Shown: positions 16,062 to 24,761 of the stretch, one piece after another | How positions within the stretch are numbered: position 1 is the first letter of the stretch | How the letters are laid out: every line of letters starts with the position of its first letter | Assembly: GCA_963729815.1 (NCBI GenBank) | Contig: CAVSPU010000003.1 | Location: 214,494-278,493, forward strand | Source: DAHUXN01 sp963729815 | Lineage (GTDB): Bacteria > Acidobacteriota > Terriglobia > Acidiferrales > UBA7541 | Reading direction: 5' to 3' | DNA: 64,000 bases | Notes under the pieces: generated by a model | The model's input: only the letters and a program-made list of their open reading frames with translations | Told to the model about the DNA's origin: nothing | The model's database searches: none | Program-made: the position numbers and the translations under genes

Positions 16062-17149
16062 TATGGCCTGTCTCCAAACGTGATCCCAATGCCTCGGGCC
16101 GTGCGAATCACATCGCCTTCCGGATCCACCATTCGCAAAGCTCCGATAGCTTCTTCCAGCTGTACGGACTGAATCTTCCCTGATTGCAGGCAAACCATGC
16201 GCCCGAATTCACCTCGCGCGACCAGGTCAACGGCATGCACGCCAAAGCGCGACGCCAGAATGCGATCGAACGGGCTCGGCGAGCCACCGCGCTGAACGTG
16301 CCCCAGCACTGTCACACGCACCTCACGATGAAGATACTCGCGGATTGCGAATCCGATGGCGTTCCCGACCTGTCCCCCTAATGGCTTTGGGAAAGGCTTC
16401 CCGAGCGCGTCCTGTTCCGGCAGAGTGACTCCTTCCGCAACAACAACGATACAAAACAACCGCCCCGCTTCTTCCCTCCGGCGAATCGCTTCGCAGACTG
16501 TCTCGATGGTGAACGGAATCTCCGGAATCAAAATCGCGTCGGCACCGCCGGCTATCCCGGAGTGCAGCGCGATCCATCCGGTCAAACGCCCCATTACTTC
16601 GACGACCATGACCCTGTGATGGCTCTCCGCGGTCGTATGCAGGCGATCGATCGCGTCAGTGGCCACGTGCAGCGCCGTGTCGAAGCCAAACGTCACCTCC
16701 GTGGCGCGAATGTCGTTGTCAATCGTCTTGGGAACCCCCACCACCTTCATTCCCATCTTCTCAAATTCATGGGCAATGTGCAGCGTGCCATCACCCCCGA
16801 TGACGATCATCGCCTCGATTCCCATTTTCGATAGATTTTCCATGCAGCGCGCGGAAAAATCCGAAGTGAGTGTGCCCTCATCCGCCTCGATCGGATAAGC
16901 GAAAGGATTCCCGCGATTCGTTGTGCCCAGAATTGTTCCGCCGCGCGGCAGAATGCCGCGAATCTTGTCGAGAGTCAGATCGAAGGACTGCTCCGGCCAG
17001 ATCAGCCCGTTGAATCCGTTCGTAATTCCAATCAGCCGCCAGCCGTAGCCGCGGATCGCCGTGCACGCCACCGCGCGGATCACGGCATTCAATCCCGGCG
17101 CGTCGCCGCCGCCGTTGCAGACTCCGATAGTGCGCTGGGCCGAGGACAA
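16061..17149 (-). CDS. pfkA: 6-phosphofructokinase (PFK-A family, G-D-G / P-K-T-I-D-N-D type)
   Basis: The 362-residue protein has the phosphofructokinase motifs NGGGDAPGLNAVIR, GGTILGTTNRGNPF, the phosphoryl-donor site IGGDGTLHIA, the catalytic PKTIDNDI and MGRLTGWIALHSGIAGGADAILIPEIPF. The donor-site Gly after GGD indicates ATP use, as PPi enzymes usually have Asp there, while Lys in PKTIDND is the residue seen in many PPi-dependent or mixed-clade enzymes. ATP-dependent activity is therefore likely but not certain. It is the committed glycolytic step. It heads an operon in which its stop overlaps the next start. Confidence 0.93.
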   Translation of the reverse strand: MSSAQRTIGVCNGGGDAPGLNAVIRAVACTAIRGYGWRLIGITNGFNGLIWPEQSFDLTLDKIRGILPRGGTILGTTNRGNPFAYPIEADEGTLTSDFSARCMENLSKMGIEAMIVIGGDGTLHIAHEFEKMGMKVVGVPKTIDNDIRATEVTFGFDTALHVATDAIDRLHTTAESHHRVMVVEVMGRLTGWIALHSGIAGGADAILIPEIPFTIETVCEAIRRREEAGRLFCIVVVAEGVTLPEQDALGKPFPKPLGGQVGNAIGFAIREYLHREVRVTVLGHVQRGGSPSPFDRILASRFGVHAVDLVARGEFGRMVCLQSGKIQSVQLEEAIGALRMVDPEGDVIRTARGIGITFGDRP

Positions 17150-17318
17150 TCAGGCTGCCTCTTCAATTCTCATGAAGCGTGATTCTACATCAGTGTATCA
17201 GATGCCGCCGGCACCGCAGTCGGCTTCGCGTTCGAACTGGACAACTTTCTGCTAGAATGTCGTGGCTTCTCGGAGATGTCGCGCCAGAAAAGGGCGGCCT
17301 CCAGCAAGGAGTATATCG

Positions 17319-17726
17319 ATGCAGCGCCTCGAGAAATTAAAGCCCCTTGCCCTTCTGATTCTTCGAGTCGGGCTGGGAGTCATTTTCATGTACCACGGCT
17401 GGCCAAAGCTCGTCACGCACACCCATGAGGCGCTGCAAGAATTTCCGCACATGGGCTTCCCTTCCTACTTCGTCTACGTTGTGGGAATTGTGGAACTATT
17501 TGGCGGAGGCTTACTGATTCTCGGCCTGTTCACGCGAATTGCGGCGCTTCTGCTCGCCGGCGAAATGGCCATCGCTATTCTTCGCGTGCATCTGCCGCAG
17601 GGCGGCATCATGGCCGTGAGCAACTATCAGTTTCCACTCGCGTGCGGCGTCGGCGCGTTTGCGCTCGTGGCGCTGGGAGCAGGCGCAATCTCGATCGATC
17701 GCGCGATCTTCAAGAATAAAGCCTAG
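17319..17726 (+). CDS. DoxX family inner-membrane protein
   Basis: The 135-residue protein has four predicted membrane helices and the DoxX core: LALLILRVGLGVIFMYHGWPKL, FVYVVGIVELFGGGLLILGLFTRIAALLLAGEMAIAIL, and a last helix around FALVALGAGAISIDR. The YHGWPKL and ELFGGGLLILGLFTR segments are diagnostic. The start at 17319 (ATG) is supported by AAGGAG nine bases upstream; the longer frame at 17262 lacks a Shine-Dalgarno. DoxX proteins are linked to redox or membrane quinol functions. It stands alone on the plus strand between the divergent pfkA operon and the convergent PspC gene. Confidence 0.92.
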   Translation: MQRLEKLKPLALLILRVGLGVIFMYHGWPKLVTHTHEALQEFPHMGFPSYFVYVVGIVELFGGGLLILGLFTRIAALLLAGEMAIAILRVHLPQGGIMAVSNYQFPLACGVGAFALVALGAGAISIDRAIFKNKA

Positions 17727-17767
17727 CCACGGATCTCCGCGGGCCAGGCGATCCAGCGCGGTTCAGC

Positions 17768-18115
17768 TCAGACGTGAGGAGTCTGGGTCGTGCTTGGGGC
17801 CGGCGCGGGCGCCACGGGCTGCACGAATACGGGTCCGAGCGGCATGATCAGCCACGCTGCCAGATAAACAAGTATGCCGGGGACAATTCCGGTGAACACG
17901 GTGATGAGCGCCCACACGAGCCGCACGATGGTCGAATCGGTGTCCAAATACTCACCCATGCCGCCACACACTCCCGCAATCTTGGAATCGAGGACGGAAC
18001 GGTGCAGCCGCCGCGGCGCTACGCCCGCCTGTGCCGCGCGGGCCTGGCGCGTGCCGCAGAAATAGCAGTAGCTAGAATAATCCGCAATTTCCCTCTGACA
18101 TTTCGGACAGAACAT
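17768..18115 (-). CDS. Zinc-ribbon and PspC-domain membrane protein
   Basis: The 115-residue protein begins with a zinc ribbon (MFCPKCQREIADYSSYCYFCGTRQ, two CxxC pairs) followed by a PspC-like domain: HRSVLDSKIAGVCGGMGEYLDTDSTIVRLVWALITVFTGIVPGILVYLAAWLIMPLGP, where the GVCGGMGEYLDTDSTIVRLVW block is diagnostic. It probably sits in the inner membrane and senses envelope stress. I chose ATG at 18115, with GGGAGG upstream, over a 21-residue-longer frame starting at 18178. It is followed by no gene on its strand before the plus-strand DoxX end. Confidence 0.9.
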   Translation of the reverse strand: MFCPKCQREIADYSSYCYFCGTRQARAAQAGVAPRRLHRSVLDSKIAGVCGGMGEYLDTDSTIVRLVWALITVFTGIVPGILVYLAAWLIMPLGPVFVQPVAPAPAPSTTQTPHV

Positions 18116-18215
18116 CGTTGCCTCCCATTCCACTTCCCAAGTCAACTTCCGGATCTCTCTACAATCAGGTACGGCCAAACCCTTGAAAAGGTTTCATACC
18201 CGCACATCTGCGCAA

Positions 18216-20372
18216 TCAGAAGGCAACCAGCGCGCGCACGGCTTGAACGATGTCCTCTGTCTGAGGCAAAATCTCATCTTCGAGCTTCGGCTGATAGGCG
18301 CAAAACGTATCCGTGGCTGCCACGCGGCGCACCGGCGCATCGAGGTCTTCAAAAAGCTCGTCGGCAATGCGTGCGGCAATCTCCGCTCCGTAACCCCACG
18401 AAAGCGTGTCCTCGTACGCGACGATCACGCGATTCGTCTTCCGCACCGACGTCGCGATCGCCTGCCAATCATAGGGGCTCAACGTTCGCAAATCGATGAT
18501 CTCCACATCGGTTCCCTGCCGCGCGAGCTCCGCCGCCGCCACTTCAGCGCGGTGAACCAAGGCTCCATAAGTAATGATGCTCAAGTCCTCGCCCTCGCGA
18601 ACCACTCGCGCCTTGCCGAATGGAACCATGTAATCCGCGCCCGGGTAAGGCGAGCGATTGTAGGGCTGGCGGTACAGATGCTTGTGTTCGAGGAACATCA
18701 CCGGGTCGTCGCATCGAATCGAAGTTCGCAGCAAACCGCAGAGATCAAGCGAAGTTGAGGGCATCACGACACGCAAGCCCGGCTGATGCGTAAACATCAC
18801 TTCGCCGGACTGGCTGTGGTAGATCGCGCCGCCCGTCAGATACCCGCCGATCGCCACACGAATCACCGCCGGCGATTTGAACTTCCCCGCCGACCGCCAT
18901 CGTGTCGTCGCCAGCTCGTTGCGGATTTGCATCATCGCCGGCCAGATGTAGTCAAAAAACTGAATTTCCGCCACGGGCTTCATGCCACGAGTCGCCATGC
19001 CAATCGAGCGCCCGACAATATTCGCTTCCGCAAGCGGCGAATTGAAGACGCGCTGCGCGCCGTAGCGCCGCTGCAAGCCCGCCGTCGCTTTGAAGACGCC
19101 GCCTTTGCCCTTGACCTTGCTCAGACTTTCCTCGCGGCTGCAATCGGCCACGTCCTCGCCGAAGACGACGATACGTTCGTCGCGTCCCATCTCGTCCATC
19201 AGCGTCGCAGAAACCATTTCGACCATCGTCAGCGCCGAACCCGTGTTGACGGGCGCGGCCGCAAACGCATCGCTCTTGGGATCCACGTCCGGCGAGTACA
19301 CGAAATCGTAAATGGACTCCGCCGCCGGGACTTCCGCGGCAAGCGCGCGATCCGTGGCCTCGATGATCTCCTTTTCGACTCCGGCTTCGAGCGCTTCGAG
19401 CTCCTGCTCGTCGAGAATCCCCTCGCGCACGAGGAACAGGCCGAACTTCGGAATCGGGTCGCGATGCGCTTCCGTCTCGCGCTCTTCGGGCGTCTTGTAG
19501 AGCTTTTCATCGTCGGAGAGAGAATGCGAATAGGGGCGCGTCACATGCGCGTGAAGCAGCGCCGGCCCGCGCCGCTCCCGGCAATGTTTCACCGCGCGTT
19601 GCGTCGCGGCAAAGCTTTCCAGAGGGTCCGTCCCATCGTAATCCTCGATGTGCAAGCCTGGATGATTTGCCACCAGTCGCGAGATGCTTCCTCCCGGATG
19701 CTGGACTTCGCAGGGCACGGAAATCGCGTAGCCGTTGTCCTCCACCAGGAAAATGACGGGCAGCTTTCGCAGGCACGCCGTGTTGATCGCCTCCCAGAAT
19801 TCCCCTTCGCTCGTCGCGCCTTCACCGCCTGAAACGCACACAACTTCGTCGCGATAGTGCCGCACTGCCTCCCCCAGCGGCGCCGCTTCCGCCTGTTTCA
19901 GGGCTTTCGGGAATCGATTGTAGTAGAGCGACGCTTCCGCGGCGCCAACCGCCTGCAGCCACTGCGTCCCCGTCGGCGAAGACCTGGAAACGATGTTGTA
20001 CGCTTGATGGCCCCAATGCGACGGCATCTGCCGCCCGCCCGAGGCTGGATCGTCCTTCGCGCCAACGCCTTCGAGTAGCATCTCGTACGCGCTCACGCCC
20101 AACATCAGGCACAGCGCGCGGTCGCGATAATAAAGATAGAACCAGTCGTAGCCCGGCTTTAGGAGCAGGCCAACAGCGGCTGTCGCGGCCTCGTGGCCGG
20201 CACCGCTGATTTGAAAATAAATTTTGTTCTGGCGTTTGAGCTGAATTTCGCGGTCATCGAGCCGCCGCGACAAAAACATCGTGCGGTATAAACGAATCAG
20301 GGCGTCGCGGTCGAGGCCGTGATACTTCGCGGCGTCGAACTTTGCTGTTTTTGTCTTTGTTTGCAGGGCCAT
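18216..20372 (-). CDS. Fused alpha-beta E1 component of a 2-oxoacid dehydrogenase
   Basis: The 718-residue protein joins both E1 subunits in one chain. Residues of about 10-340 are the TPP-binding alpha part (MFLSRRLDDREIQLKRQNKIYFQISGAGHEAATAAVG; GGEGATSEGEFWEAINTACLRKLPVIFLVEDNGYAIS is the TPP-magnesium motif). Residues of about 370-715 are the beta part (MVEMVSATLMDEMGRDERIVVFGEDVADCS, FNSPLAEANIVGRSIGMA, PEIQFFDYIWPAMMQIRNELATTRWRSAG-like). It matches pyruvate or branched-chain E1 proteins seen as alpha-beta fusions. ATG at 20372 has AAGGA upstream. No E2 or E3 gene is next to it, so it must work with an E2/E3 encoded elsewhere; the substrate is not resolved. Confidence 0.9.
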   Translation of the reverse strand: MALQTKTKTAKFDAAKYHGLDRDALIRLYRTMFLSRRLDDREIQLKRQNKIYFQISGAGHEAATAAVGLLLKPGYDWFYLYYRDRALCLMLGVSAYEMLLEGVGAKDDPASGGRQMPSHWGHQAYNIVSRSSPTGTQWLQAVGAAEASLYYNRFPKALKQAEAAPLGEAVRHYRDEVVCVSGGEGATSEGEFWEAINTACLRKLPVIFLVEDNGYAISVPCEVQHPGGSISRLVANHPGLHIEDYDGTDPLESFAATQRAVKHCRERRGPALLHAHVTRPYSHSLSDDEKLYKTPEERETEAHRDPIPKFGLFLVREGILDEQELEALEAGVEKEIIEATDRALAAEVPAAESIYDFVYSPDVDPKSDAFAAAPVNTGSALTMVEMVSATLMDEMGRDERIVVFGEDVADCSREESLSKVKGKGGVFKATAGLQRRYGAQRVFNSPLAEANIVGRSIGMATRGMKPVAEIQFFDYIWPAMMQIRNELATTRWRSAGKFKSPAVIRVAIGGYLTGGAIYHSQSGEVMFTHQPGLRVVMPSTSLDLCGLLRTSIRCDDPVMFLEHKHLYRQPYNRSPYPGADYMVPFGKARVVREGEDLSIITYGALVHRAEVAAAELARQGTDVEIIDLRTLSPYDWQAIATSVRKTNRVIVAYEDTLSWGYGAEIAARIADELFEDLDAPVRRVAATDTFCAYQPKLEDEILPQTEDIVQAVRALVAF

Positions 20373-20439
20373 CCGCTTCCTTCCACCTCGCAAGTGCGAG
20401 GCCGCCGCACCGATTATATCAGAGCGAATTCCAGTCGGT

Positions 20440-20856
20440 TCAGGTCAAGGAATCGTAAATCTCGGACGTCTTCCCAAAGCCGTCCTCGTTCGCCCGAATC
20501 ACTTCACTTTTCACGGATTTGAACGGGTCCTCGCCGGGAATTCGCTTGAGCCACGTCTGGAACAAATTCTTCTCGTGATTCGAGAAGTCCAGCCGCACAA
20601 ATAGCCGCACACGCCCTTTGGTTTCTCCCTCGGACTTCCCGGCCCCGGCATTCTTTTTCTTGGCTTTGTCCTCGGGCGCGTAATCGGATTTCGTTTTCGA
20701 CGCCTCTGCCTCGGAATCCGCGGTTTCTCTTTCGAACTTGAATTGAAGCTTATTGCCGAGGCGAAATCCCTGCTTCCATCCATCGATGCGATGGCGCGCT
20801 TGCTGCGCCGCCTCTTCATTTGTCCCGAAATCGAAAACAAGAAATGTTTGTGCCAT
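20440..20856 (-). CDS. Conserved hypothetical protein with charged middle region
   Basis: The 138-residue protein is not recognised. It starts MAQTFLVFDFGTNEEAAQQARHRIDGWKQGF, with a likely alpha-beta N-terminal segment, then a Lys/Glu-rich low-complexity stretch (around residues 50-80), and a C-terminal LFVRLDFSNHEKNLFQTWLKRIPGEDPF segment. No signal peptide or membrane helix is visible. It may be the last gene of the crcB/DUF190 transcription unit (62 nt after the previous gene), but that is not certain. Confidence 0.6.
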   Translation of the reverse strand: MAQTFLVFDFGTNEEAAQQARHRIDGWKQGFRLGNKLQFKFERETADSEAEASKTKSDYAPEDKAKKKNAGAGKSEGETKGRVRLFVRLDFSNHEKNLFQTWLKRIPGEDPFKSVKSEVIRANEDGFGKTSEIYDSLT

Positions 20857-20918
20857 GCCGCTATTCTAGCGCCAGCCGACGCCTCCGGCCACAATGAATC
20901 ACCTTGAAGCGCCAGCGC

Positions 20919-21332
20919 TTAATCCTCCTCCACCACCGCCGCCATTTCTCTCAACATGTCGAGCAGCCGCTCGAACTCCTCCTGCAATCGTGTCACGGCT
21001 TCTTCCGACAGCGCTCCGTAGCCACGCAACTTCTTTGGGTCGGATTCCTCCAGGTTGACGATGCTGCTGGAGATCAGCGCGCGAATTCTCCGCCTCCGCG
21101 AGTTCATCGCCGGATCCAATTCGATCTCTGAATTCAGCCGGCGTATCTCCGCACGGATCCCTATGCTCATCTGCCGCAACTTCTCCCTTTGTCCGGAGGG
21201 AAGATCGTCACTCACATGTCGGAGGATTCCAGCCGATTCGTCCAGCGCCGTCTCGATCTCATCGCACATGCCTTCCAGCCCGCGCAGCAGCACGGAAACG
21301 ACCCGCCGGTGATTCTCACCCAACTTAAGCAT
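20919..21332 (-). CDS. Conserved hypothetical alpha-helical protein
   Basis: The 137-residue protein is predicted almost wholly helical with heptad-like Leu/Ile spacing (VVSVLLRGLEGMCDEIETALDES ... RLQEEFERLLDMLREMAAVVEED), and no membrane helix or known motif. It begins 39 nt after the DUF190 gene on the same strand, so it could be co-transcribed from the fluoride-riboswitch promoter. Function unknown. Confidence 0.62.
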   Translation of the reverse strand: MLKLGENHRRVVSVLLRGLEGMCDEIETALDESAGILRHVSDDLPSGQREKLRQMSIGIRAEIRRLNSEIELDPAMNSRRRRIRALISSSIVNLEESDPKKLRGYGALSEEAVTRLQEEFERLLDMLREMAAVVEED

Positions 21333-21371
21333 CGCTCATCGACCTTGCGGGGCACCCCCGCTTACTGCCTC

Positions 21372-21719
21372 CTAATGCTTGCCAGCGCGATAAAGAATCA
21401 CGCGCACTTTTTCCAGTGTAATCAGCCCTCCCTCCACCATCTGGTCGAGCCGCGGCAGAATCTGCTCGATGCGCTCGGCATATTCCACCACTTCGATAAC
21501 AATCGGCAAGTCCTGTGAAAGCCGCAGAATCTTGTCCGTGTGGTAGACGCTCGACCCGCCGTAGCCGCCGACACCCCTCAGCACCGTCACGCCCGAAAAG
21601 TTCTCGTGCCGCAGCGTCTCGACAATCGCCTGGTAGAGCGGCTTCCCGTGCCAGCGGTCCGATTCCCCGATGTGGATCCGCATCAGCGTGCGTTCGCCTT
21701 CGAATCGCTCGTGTGTCAT
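21372..21719 (-). CDS. DUF190 domain protein, linked to CrcB
   Basis: The 115-residue protein has the DUF190 signature: ERTLMRIHIGESDRWHGKPLYQAIVETLRHENFSGVTVLRGVGGYGGSSVYHT ... LRLSQDLPIVIEVVEYAERIEQILPRLD ... EKVRVILYR. The fold resembles a PII-like ferredoxin-type alpha-beta domain. It begins 9 nt after the fluoride channel gene crcB, a pairing seen in many genomes, and would be under the same riboswitch. A regulatory or sensing role towards the channel is inference from the PII-like fold and context. Confidence 0.93.
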   Translation of the reverse strand: MTHERFEGERTLMRIHIGESDRWHGKPLYQAIVETLRHENFSGVTVLRGVGGYGGSSVYHTDKILRLSQDLPIVIEVVEYAERIEQILPRLDQMVEGGLITLEKVRVILYRAGKH

Positions 21720-21728
21720 AGAAGCCTC

Positions 21729-22100
21729 CTAAAGGGCATCGCCCAGCCGCATGCCCGCCAGCATGAAGGCCAGGCCCACCAGCACGCTCGCCGTAACGTA
21801 AATGAGCCCCTTCATCCACTCCCCATCTTCGAGCATGCGCACGCTTTCCCAGCTGAATGTCGAAAACGTCGTGAACGCTCCAAAAAATCCCGCCGTGATT
21901 GCGATGCGCCAGTCCGGTGAAATGGAGACGTGATTCAGGGCAAACTTGCCTGCCAGCCCCATAAAAAAACAGCCGAGTAAATTCACGCTTAATGTGCCGT
22001 ACGGAAATCCTGAACCCGATCGGCCCTGTACAGCGCCTTCCAGCCCGTAACGTGCCAGCGTTCCTGCAATTCCAAACATGGCCAGCAAAAAGATCCGCAC
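21729..22100 (-). CDS. crcB: CrcB/Fluc fluoride ion channel
   Basis: The 123-residue protein has four membrane helices and the Fluc signature motifs: GIAGTLARYGLEG, PYGTLSVNLLGCFFMGL (the NLLGCF helix with the pore Asn) and GFFGAFTTFSTFSWE (the TTFSTFS Phe-box segment). These dual-topology dimers export fluoride. The gene is preceded by a fluoride riboswitch and an intrinsic terminator (22134-22210), so it is induced by fluoride. ATG at 22100 is the first codon of the conserved N-terminus. Confidence 0.97.
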   Translation of the reverse strand: MRIFLLAMFGIAGTLARYGLEGAVQGRSGSGFPYGTLSVNLLGCFFMGLAGKFALNHVSISPDWRIAITAGFFGAFTTFSTFSWESVRMLEDGEWMKGLIYVTASVLVGLAFMLAGMRLGDAL

Positions 22101-22133
22101 TCTCGCTCCGATTCTGCGCCACTGGCGCCCAAC

Positions 22134-22168
22134 AAAAAACTCCTGGACGCCTCGCGGCAGCCAGGAGT
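22134..22168 (-). terminator. Intrinsic terminator of the fluoride riboswitch expression platform
   Basis: On the minus strand ACTCCTGG (22168-22161) pairs perfectly with CCAGGAGT (22146-22139) around a 14-nt loop, followed by a run of six T (22139-22134). The 5' strand overlaps the 3' end of the fluoride aptamer (GACTCCT), so aptamer folding with fluoride bound should block the terminator. Confidence 0.88.
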
Positions 22169-22210
22169 CATCAGCTCTTTCGAGCGGTTCCGGCGAACTC
22201 CATCGCCCTC
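22160..22210 (-). ncRNA. Fluoride riboswitch (crcB motif)
   Basis: The minus strand reads GGCGATGGAGTTCGCC, then GGAACCGCT, a short GAAA-containing linker and AGCTGATGACTCCT. These are the conserved blocks of the crcB motif: GGCGAUGG/UUCGCC helix, AACCGC pseudoknot partner and the CUGAUGACUCCU end. It precedes crcB and overlaps a terminator, the standard transcription-antitermination arrangement: fluoride on, terminator off. Confidence 0.93.
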
Positions 22211-22360
22211 AATAAACTTTCATCAATTATTGTACGCGCTCGTCCCCACAGACGGAAGAACTCACTGCGAAAACGCCTCAAGAACGTCACGGAAGAACAT
22301 CATTGCGCCAGCCGCGTCCCAGTGTTAGTCTTAGCGAACAAAAGGCGAAGGAGAGACACG

Positions 22361-24754
22361 TTGCCTCAATCTCTAGCTGTTCGTCCGTGCGCCACTCTCG
22401 ACGTCATCCGCGAAGCACTCGGCGAGCTCGCCGCACGTGATCGCGCCGGAGAAGTTCTCACCGCCGTGCAGCACATCCCCGCCCGCGAAGCGCAGTACGC
22501 GGCAATACCATCTTGGATCGCCTCGGAGTTGGCTGCGGTCTACCACGCCAAAGGCGTCACGCAACTTTACACGCACCAGGCCGGAGCCATTGAGCACGTC
22601 CACGCGGGCAACAACGTCGTCGTTGTTACGCCTACAGCCTCTGGCAAGACGCTCTGCTACAACTTGCCCGTCCTGAATTCAATCCTCGAAAATGCTGACA
22701 CTCGCGCCCTATACCTCTTCCCCACCAAAGCTCTCGCTCAGGATCAACTGGCCGAACTGCACGATCTCGCCACGCGCCTCGACGATCGCTTCGGTGTTTT
22801 CACTTACGACGGCGACACGCCCGGCGATGCACGCAAGGCCATTCGCGAGCGCGGCCACATCGTCCTCACGAATCCCGACATGCTCCACACCGGCATTCTT
22901 CCGCACCATACCAAGTGGATGCGTCTCTTTGAAAACCTCCGCTACATCGTGCTTGATGAGCTTCACACGTACCGCGGCGTTTTCGGCAGCCATCTCGCCA
23001 ACGTTCTTCGCCGCCTGCGCCGTATCGCGCGCTTTTACGGCTCAAAACCCATCTTCATTTGCTCTTCCGCGACCATCGCGAATCCTGGAGAGCTTGCTTC
23101 GCGCCTCATCGAGGACAGCGTCGAAGTCGTCGACGAGAACGGCGCGCCCTCCGCCGAAAAAGTATTCGTCTTTTACAATCCACCCGTCGTCAATCGCAAC
23201 CTCGGCATTCGCCGCAGCTACTTGAACGAGGCCACTCGCGTCGCCAAGGAATTGCTCGCCCGCAATCTCCAGACCATTGTTTTCGCCAATAGCCGCCTGC
23301 ACACGGAAGTCATGCTCACATACCTGCGCCAGTCCTTTCCAGCCACGCCCGGCCGTTCCGAACCCGTTCGCGGCTATCGAGGCGGTTATTTGCCCGGCGC
23401 ACGCCGCGATATCGAACGCGGTCTGCGCGACGGAAAAATTCGCGGCGTCGTTTCGACGAACGCACTCGAATTTGGCATCGACATCGGTTCGCTCGACGCC
23501 ACGGTCCTCGCCGGCTATCCAGGATCCATCGCCTCCACGTGGCAGCGCGCCGGCCGCGCCGGCCGCCGCAGCGGAACATCGTGCGCCGTAATGGTCGCTT
23601 CCTCTTCTCCCCTCGACCAGTTCATCGTGCAGCATCCCGAATATTTCTTCGGCCGTTCGCCCGAGCACGCCTACATTCAACCCAACAATCTCGAGATCCT
23701 TGTGAATCATTTGAAGTGCGCCGCGTTCGAGTTGCCTCTCGATCCAGCCGAGCATTTTGGCGACGTCGATCTTGCGGCGCTCTGCGAGCGCCTTGCCGAA
23801 GCCGGCTTTCTCCACAAGAGCGGCGGAAACTGGCACTGGGTTCAGGAAGCGTATCCCGCCGACGCCGTCAGTCTGCGCTCCGTCACATCTGACAATTTTG
23901 TCATCATCGACATTACGGGCGATGAACGCGAGAACTCCGCTGGCCCGGAAGTCATCGGCGAAGTCGATTTTTCGAGCGCTCTCACCACCGTGCATCCCAA
24001 GGCCATCTACATCCACGAGGGCCAGCAATTTCACGTCGAGCGTCTCGACTTCGGCGAGCGCAAAGCCTACGTCAAACGCGTCAACGTTGACTACTTCACT
24101 GACGCGATCCGCTACACTCAGGTTCGCGTCCTCGAAATCGCGGATTCGCATCCATCCGCCGGCCCATCCGAGCACGCCCACGGCGACGTTCTTGTTCGCT
24201 CGCAAGTCGTCGGCTTCAAGAAAATCAAATTCTTCACGAATGAAAACGTCGGCGCCGGCAAACTCGAATTGCCAGAAAACGAAATACACACCACCGCATT
24301 TTGGATCACGCTTCGCCGCGAACTCATCGCGTCGCTTTCCTTCTCCATTTCCGACCGCCAGGGCGGTATGTTCGGCCTGCTCCACGCCCTTGAATCCGTC
24401 GCCACTCTGCTCCTCATGTGCGACCGGCGCGATCTTGGCGCCGCCATTGGCGAGCGCCCGCCAAATCCCGGAATCGATGCCGAATGGGAGCAAGTCTCCG
24501 AGACGGCTGTCGATCGCGCCGAAGCGAAGGAATTCTTCGAGCCGAATCTTTATCTTTACGACGCCTATCCCGGCGGCATCGGCTTCAGCGAGCCGCTCTA
24601 TCGTGCTTCGAGTCTTCTTCTCCAGCGCACGTACGAACTGATCTCTGCGTGTCCATGCGAAAAGGGGTGTCCCTCGTGCGTCGGTCCGGTTGGCGAGCGC
24701 CACGAGCATGCGAAAGAAGCGGCGCTCGAAATCCTTCGACGGCTGAACGGTTAG
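22361..24754 (+). CDS. mrfA: MrfA/YprA-like DEAD/DEAH-box DNA helicase with DUF1998-type zinc module
   Basis: The 797-residue protein has the SF2 motifs: Q-motif-like YTHQAGAIEHV, Walker A TPTASGKTLCY, DEAH-like VLDELHTYRG, SSATIANP and, in the second RecA domain, TNALEFGIDIGSLDATVLAGYPGSIASTWQRAGRAGRR. The C-terminal end CPCEKGCPSCVGP gives the four cysteines of the MrfA (DUF1998) zinc site. MrfA of Bacillus subtilis works with the nuclease MrfB in an excision route that removes mitomycin C adducts. The start is TTG at 22361, preceded by GAAGGAG nine bases upstream; a frame to 21992 lies over the divergent crcB. The next gene is mrfB-like, 7 nt downstream. Confidence 0.9.
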   Translation: MPQSLAVRPCATLDVIREALGELAARDRAGEVLTAVQHIPAREAQYAAIPSWIASELAAVYHAKGVTQLYTHQAGAIEHVHAGNNVVVVTPTASGKTLCYNLPVLNSILENADTRALYLFPTKALAQDQLAELHDLATRLDDRFGVFTYDGDTPGDARKAIRERGHIVLTNPDMLHTGILPHHTKWMRLFENLRYIVLDELHTYRGVFGSHLANVLRRLRRIARFYGSKPIFICSSATIANPGELASRLIEDSVEVVDENGAPSAEKVFVFYNPPVVNRNLGIRRSYLNEATRVAKELLARNLQTIVFANSRLHTEVMLTYLRQSFPATPGRSEPVRGYRGGYLPGARRDIERGLRDGKIRGVVSTNALEFGIDIGSLDATVLAGYPGSIASTWQRAGRAGRRSGTSCAVMVASSSPLDQFIVQHPEYFFGRSPEHAYIQPNNLEILVNHLKCAAFELPLDPAEHFGDVDLAALCERLAEAGFLHKSGGNWHWVQEAYPADAVSLRSVTSDNFVIIDITGDERENSAGPEVIGEVDFSSALTTVHPKAIYIHEGQQFHVERLDFGERKAYVKRVNVDYFTDAIRYTQVRVLEIADSHPSAGPSEHAHGDVLVRSQVVGFKKIKFFTNENVGAGKLELPENEIHTTAFWITLRRELIASLSFSISDRQGGMFGLLHALESVATLLLMCDRRDLGAAIGERPPNPGIDAEWEQVSETAVDRAEAKEFFEPNLYLYDAYPGGIGFSEPLYRASSLLLQRTYELISACPCEKGCPSCVGPVGERHEHAKEAALEILRRLNG

Positions 24755-24761
24755 GATCGAA

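Noticed and set aside
18786..19832. Plus-strand 348-aa frame
   Set aside because: It is antisense to the fused E1 gene, rich in Arg and His without any motif.
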